The translations under genes and the position numbers were made by a program. Shown piece after piece: positions 62,356 to 64,000 of a DNA stretch of 64,000 bases; positions within the stretch are counted from its first letter, which is position 1, and each line of letters opens with the position of its first letter. The DNA comes from Aequorivita lipolytica (GTDB taxonomy: Bacteria > Bacteroidota > Bacteroidia > Flavobacteriales > Flavobacteriaceae), in assembly GCF_007997135.1 (NCBI RefSeq), contig NZ_VORU01000007.1, positions 1-64,000 of the forward strand, read 5' to 3'. A model generated the notes under the pieces. It ran no database searches. It worked only from the letters and a program-made list of their open reading frames with translations, and was not told the origin of the DNA.

Positions 62356-62793
62356 ATGGAACTTGTATTAACAAGGGTTTATAAGAGTGGGGGTACCAAT
62401 GGTACCCTCACCTTAAACGGACACTTCGTCTGTTTTACCATAGAGCTTCCGTGGAAGGAAAACCAAAGAAATATTTCCTGTATCCCGGAAGGCACATACG
62501 AGCTAAAGGCACGCTACTCGCCAAAGTTTCAAAATCATCTGGAAGTACCGGATGTGTATGGCAGGAATCTTATTCTTATCCATCCTGCAAATAATGCCCT
62601 TACCGAACTCCACGGATGTATAGCCCCAGTAAAACAACTCACGGGCATAGGGAAGGGGATCTATTCCAGATTGGCTATGGAAAAATTTCTTTCCATTTTT
62701 CACCAAGCCAAGGAAAGAAATGAAAAACTAGTATTAACTATTAACTCAAACCGGTATGAATATCTTAGACAGGTACAAGAAACCCACTCCTAA
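62356..62793 (+). CDS. DUF5675 family protein
   Basis: A 145-residue protein (MELVLTRVYKSGGTNGTLTL) with the DUF5675 blocks CFTIELPWKENQRNISCIPEG, YELKARYSPKF and ILIHPANNALTELHGCIAPV. The conserved His and Cys pattern (HPAN...HGCI) resembles cysteine peptidase or L,D-transpeptidase sites. DUF5675 is often found in phages and integrated elements. It starts two bases after gene 1 and overlaps gene 3 by 38 bases. Confidence 0.75.
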   Translation: MELVLTRVYKSGGTNGTLTLNGHFVCFTIELPWKENQRNISCIPEGTYELKARYSPKFQNHLEVPDVYGRNLILIHPANNALTELHGCIAPVKQLTGIGKGIYSRLAMEKFLSIFHQAKERNEKLVLTINSNRYEYLRQVQETHS

Positions 62794-63004
62794 GTTCTTT
62801 AGAATCTTGCGAAATATTGGCTTGGCCCTAGTTGCTTCAGGTGGGGCAATACTGGCAGCGCCAGTGGTAATGCCAGGGATTCTGGTTACTATTGCCACCT
62901 ACATTACCGTTATTGGTACGGTAATTTCATCCATAAGTCAGGCAGTAGTAGCGGACACAGGCCATTTAGAAGGACCGTTAAAAAAAGAAGACAATGAACT
63001 TTAA
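62756..63004 (+). CDS. Small holin-like membrane protein
   Basis: An 82-residue protein with two close hydrophobic segments (NIGLALVASGGAILAAPVVMPG and ILVTIATYITVIGTVISSIS), a short basic start and a charged tail (LEGPLKKEDNEL). Two-helix topology and position after a candidate peptidoglycan enzyme suggest a holin-like protein. There is no direct proof. It overlaps both neighbours. Confidence 0.6.
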   Translation: MNILDRYKKPTPKFFRILRNIGLALVASGGAILAAPVVMPGILVTIATYITVIGTVISSISQAVVADTGHLEGPLKKEDNEL

Positions 63005-63212
63005 AGAAGCTCCCATCTTGGCAGGTACGGCTGGCGGTACGCTGGCCTCCACATTGCCCAATATAGGCACCGAGCATCTAATTACCACCTGCATTTTGGC
63101 CTTAGTGGGTGCTACGGTAAGTTTTGTGATGACACTTATATTAAAGAAGCTCCTCGCAATCCTAAAACAGTTCAGGCTTTTTCTTTTCACCAAATCCAAG
63201 AGGAAAAACTAA
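62994..63212 (+). CDS. Second small membrane protein, holin-like
   Basis: A 72-residue protein with two hydrophobic stretches (PILAGTAGGTLASTLPNIG and TTCILALVGATVSFVMTLIL) and a strongly basic C-terminus (LFLFTKSKRKN). Overlaps the previous gene by 11 bases, as in tightly coupled lysis or toxin operons. It may be the second holin/antiholin partner. The operon's terminator begins 20 bases after its stop. Confidence 0.6.
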   Translation: MNFKEAPILAGTAGGTLASTLPNIGTEHLITTCILALVGATVSFVMTLILKKLLAILKQFRLFLFTKSKRKN

Positions 63213-63232
63213 TTGTTATATGTTTCCCACAA

Positions 63233-63276
63233 ATAAAAACCGTAAAGCATTTATAATATTGCTTGCGGTTTTTTTT
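63233..63276 (+). terminator. Terminator of the phage-like operon
   Basis: ACCGTAAAGCA pairs with TGCTTGCGGT, with a bulge, around an AT-rich loop, followed by eight Ts. Confidence 0.75.
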
Positions 63277-63404
63277 ATGGCAATCTGTCTGCCCCTTAGC
63301 TCATTTAACACCCAAAGAAACAAAAACCCAAACCCACCAAGCTTTCATACTTCAATTAATAAAAGCTAAATTTGAGTGTGTCAATCACTTTTGAAAGCAG
63401 CTAG

Positions 63405-63745
63405 TTAAAGCACTTCGACGGAGTTCATATTGAGCCTGTCGAAATGCTCAGTGTGACAGTAGGATGTCAATTTGAAAAGCAGGATGTCAGGGTGAGCGCA
63501 GTCGAACCCCTTGTGCAGCCGAAATATAAACGCAAGTCCAAATGTCAGCTTGGACCCTTCGACAGGCACAGGATAAACTGAAGTCGAACCCCTTTTGAAA
63601 ACGAAATCGAAACCGAAATCAAAAATGTCAGGGTGAGCCCTTCGGCAGGCTCAGGATAAACTGAAGTCGAACCCCTTAATAAATGCAAGTCCAAATGTCA
63701 GGGTGAGCGCAGTCGAACCCGCTTGTGCAGCCGGAACATAAATGC
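63405..63745. repeat. REP-like repeat array (CTTCGACAGGCTCAGG class)
   Basis: At least five partial copies alternate with short variable pieces. Recurring strings are GTCAGGGTGAGC, AGTCGAACCCC, AGGATAAACTGAAGTCGAAC and AAATGTCAG. The same core occurs singly at 24.05 kb. Confidence 0.85.
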
Positions 63746-63765
63746 AATCTTGTAGAATTTTAAAT

Positions 63766-63834
63766 ATGAATGTTTTAGATGATGGCGGAGGTTTAGATAA
63801 AAGAATAGGCGAGAAGCTTATAACCGCTTTTTAG
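63766..63834 (+). pseudogene. Short remnant ORF, 22 residues
   Basis: The frame reads MNVLDDGGGLDKRIGEKLIT then AF and a stop. It looks like the N-terminus of a longer protein cut short soon after the REP array. No family is assigned. Confidence 0.35.
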
Positions 63835-63896
63835 GAAGCAAGTTTTATTTCATCATTAAAAATGAGTTTTGATAAACTTAATTAAAATAACGATAA

Positions 63897-64000
63897 ATGA
63901 TTAATCTAGACAACTTAGAAAATTTTGACAATTTGAACGACCTCAATAAGGAATTGCAAAGAAGAGCAAACATTTATAATGAGAATGGGGTGGATTATTT
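63897..64000 (+). CDS. Partial ORF at the right edge
   Basis: An open frame from the ATG at 63897 begins MINLDNLENFDNLNDLNKEL and runs off the window. It is acidic, asparagine-rich and has no visible signal. No function can be given from 34 residues. Confidence 0.5.
   Translation, partial: MINLDNLENFDNLNDLNKELQRRANIYNENGVDY

Overview
The window is chromosomal DNA from a member of the Bacteroidota, most likely family Flavobacteriaceae. The evidence is the AT-rich sequence, promoter boxes of the TAnnTTTG type, a protein with a type IX secretion (gliding-type) C-terminal domain, DUF6029/DUF5103/DUF3667/Omp28-type proteins, a Na+-NQR operon with apbE, an S46 dipeptidyl-peptidase, an RteC remnant and an IS1182-type transposase remnant. 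No rRNA or tRNA gene was seen. Nothing in the sequence settles the species.

Layout. 1-9.2 kb: an IS1182-like transposase fragment at the left edge, an outer-membrane/thioredoxin pair (DUF6029, TlpA-like) divergent from an Omp28-type lipoprotein, then pruA, a TANGO2/NRDE protein, ApaG, DUF3667 and DUF5103. 9.2-17.7 kb: the nqrABCDEF operon, interrupted between nqrD and nqrE by a broken four-helix-bundle (S23/IVP-type) gene flanked by inverted repeats, followed by a small conserved gene and apbE (FMN transferase for NqrB/NqrC). 17.7-30.1 kb, mostly minus strand: a type IX-secreted protein, methyltransferase, map, HAD phosphatase-like protein, thioredoxin-like lipoprotein, gpmI, S46 dipeptidyl-peptidase (DPP11-like), a lipoprotein esterase, GreA/GreB-type factor, and a pair with an M64-type metallopeptidase. 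30.1-38.7 kb is a repeat-rich, decaying region: three copies of a ~145 bp repeat, REP-like palindromes, heptanucleotide arrays, a TPR histidine kinase with a frameshifted LuxR-type regulator, a histidine-kinase remnant, a 6x19-residue repeat protein, a DASH-type cryptochrome, and a truncated lipoprotein gene joined to an RteC C-terminal remnant.

38.7-61.1 kb holds the most striking block: a TolC-type outer-membrane channel gene, an ABC ATPase, a vestigial permease 5' end, six tandem MacB/FtsX-type double-domain permeases (785-822 aa each), a second ABC ATPase and a HlyD-type adaptor, all on the minus strand. A sigma-54-type response regulator and its histidine kinase are transcribed divergently. 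Two near-identical 17-bp sites, 22 bp apart start to start, lie in the divergent intergenic region and look like activator binding sites. The parts make a plausible tripartite envelope export machine (channel, adaptor, ATPases) with an expanded permease set under one two-component system.

61.6-63.3 kb is a compact four-gene operon (a conserved ~250 aa protein, a DUF5675 protein and two small overlapping holin-like membrane proteins) with its own terminator. It looks phage-derived or phage-like and has no function I can name. The right end is a REP-like array and the start of an unidentified gene cut by the window edge.
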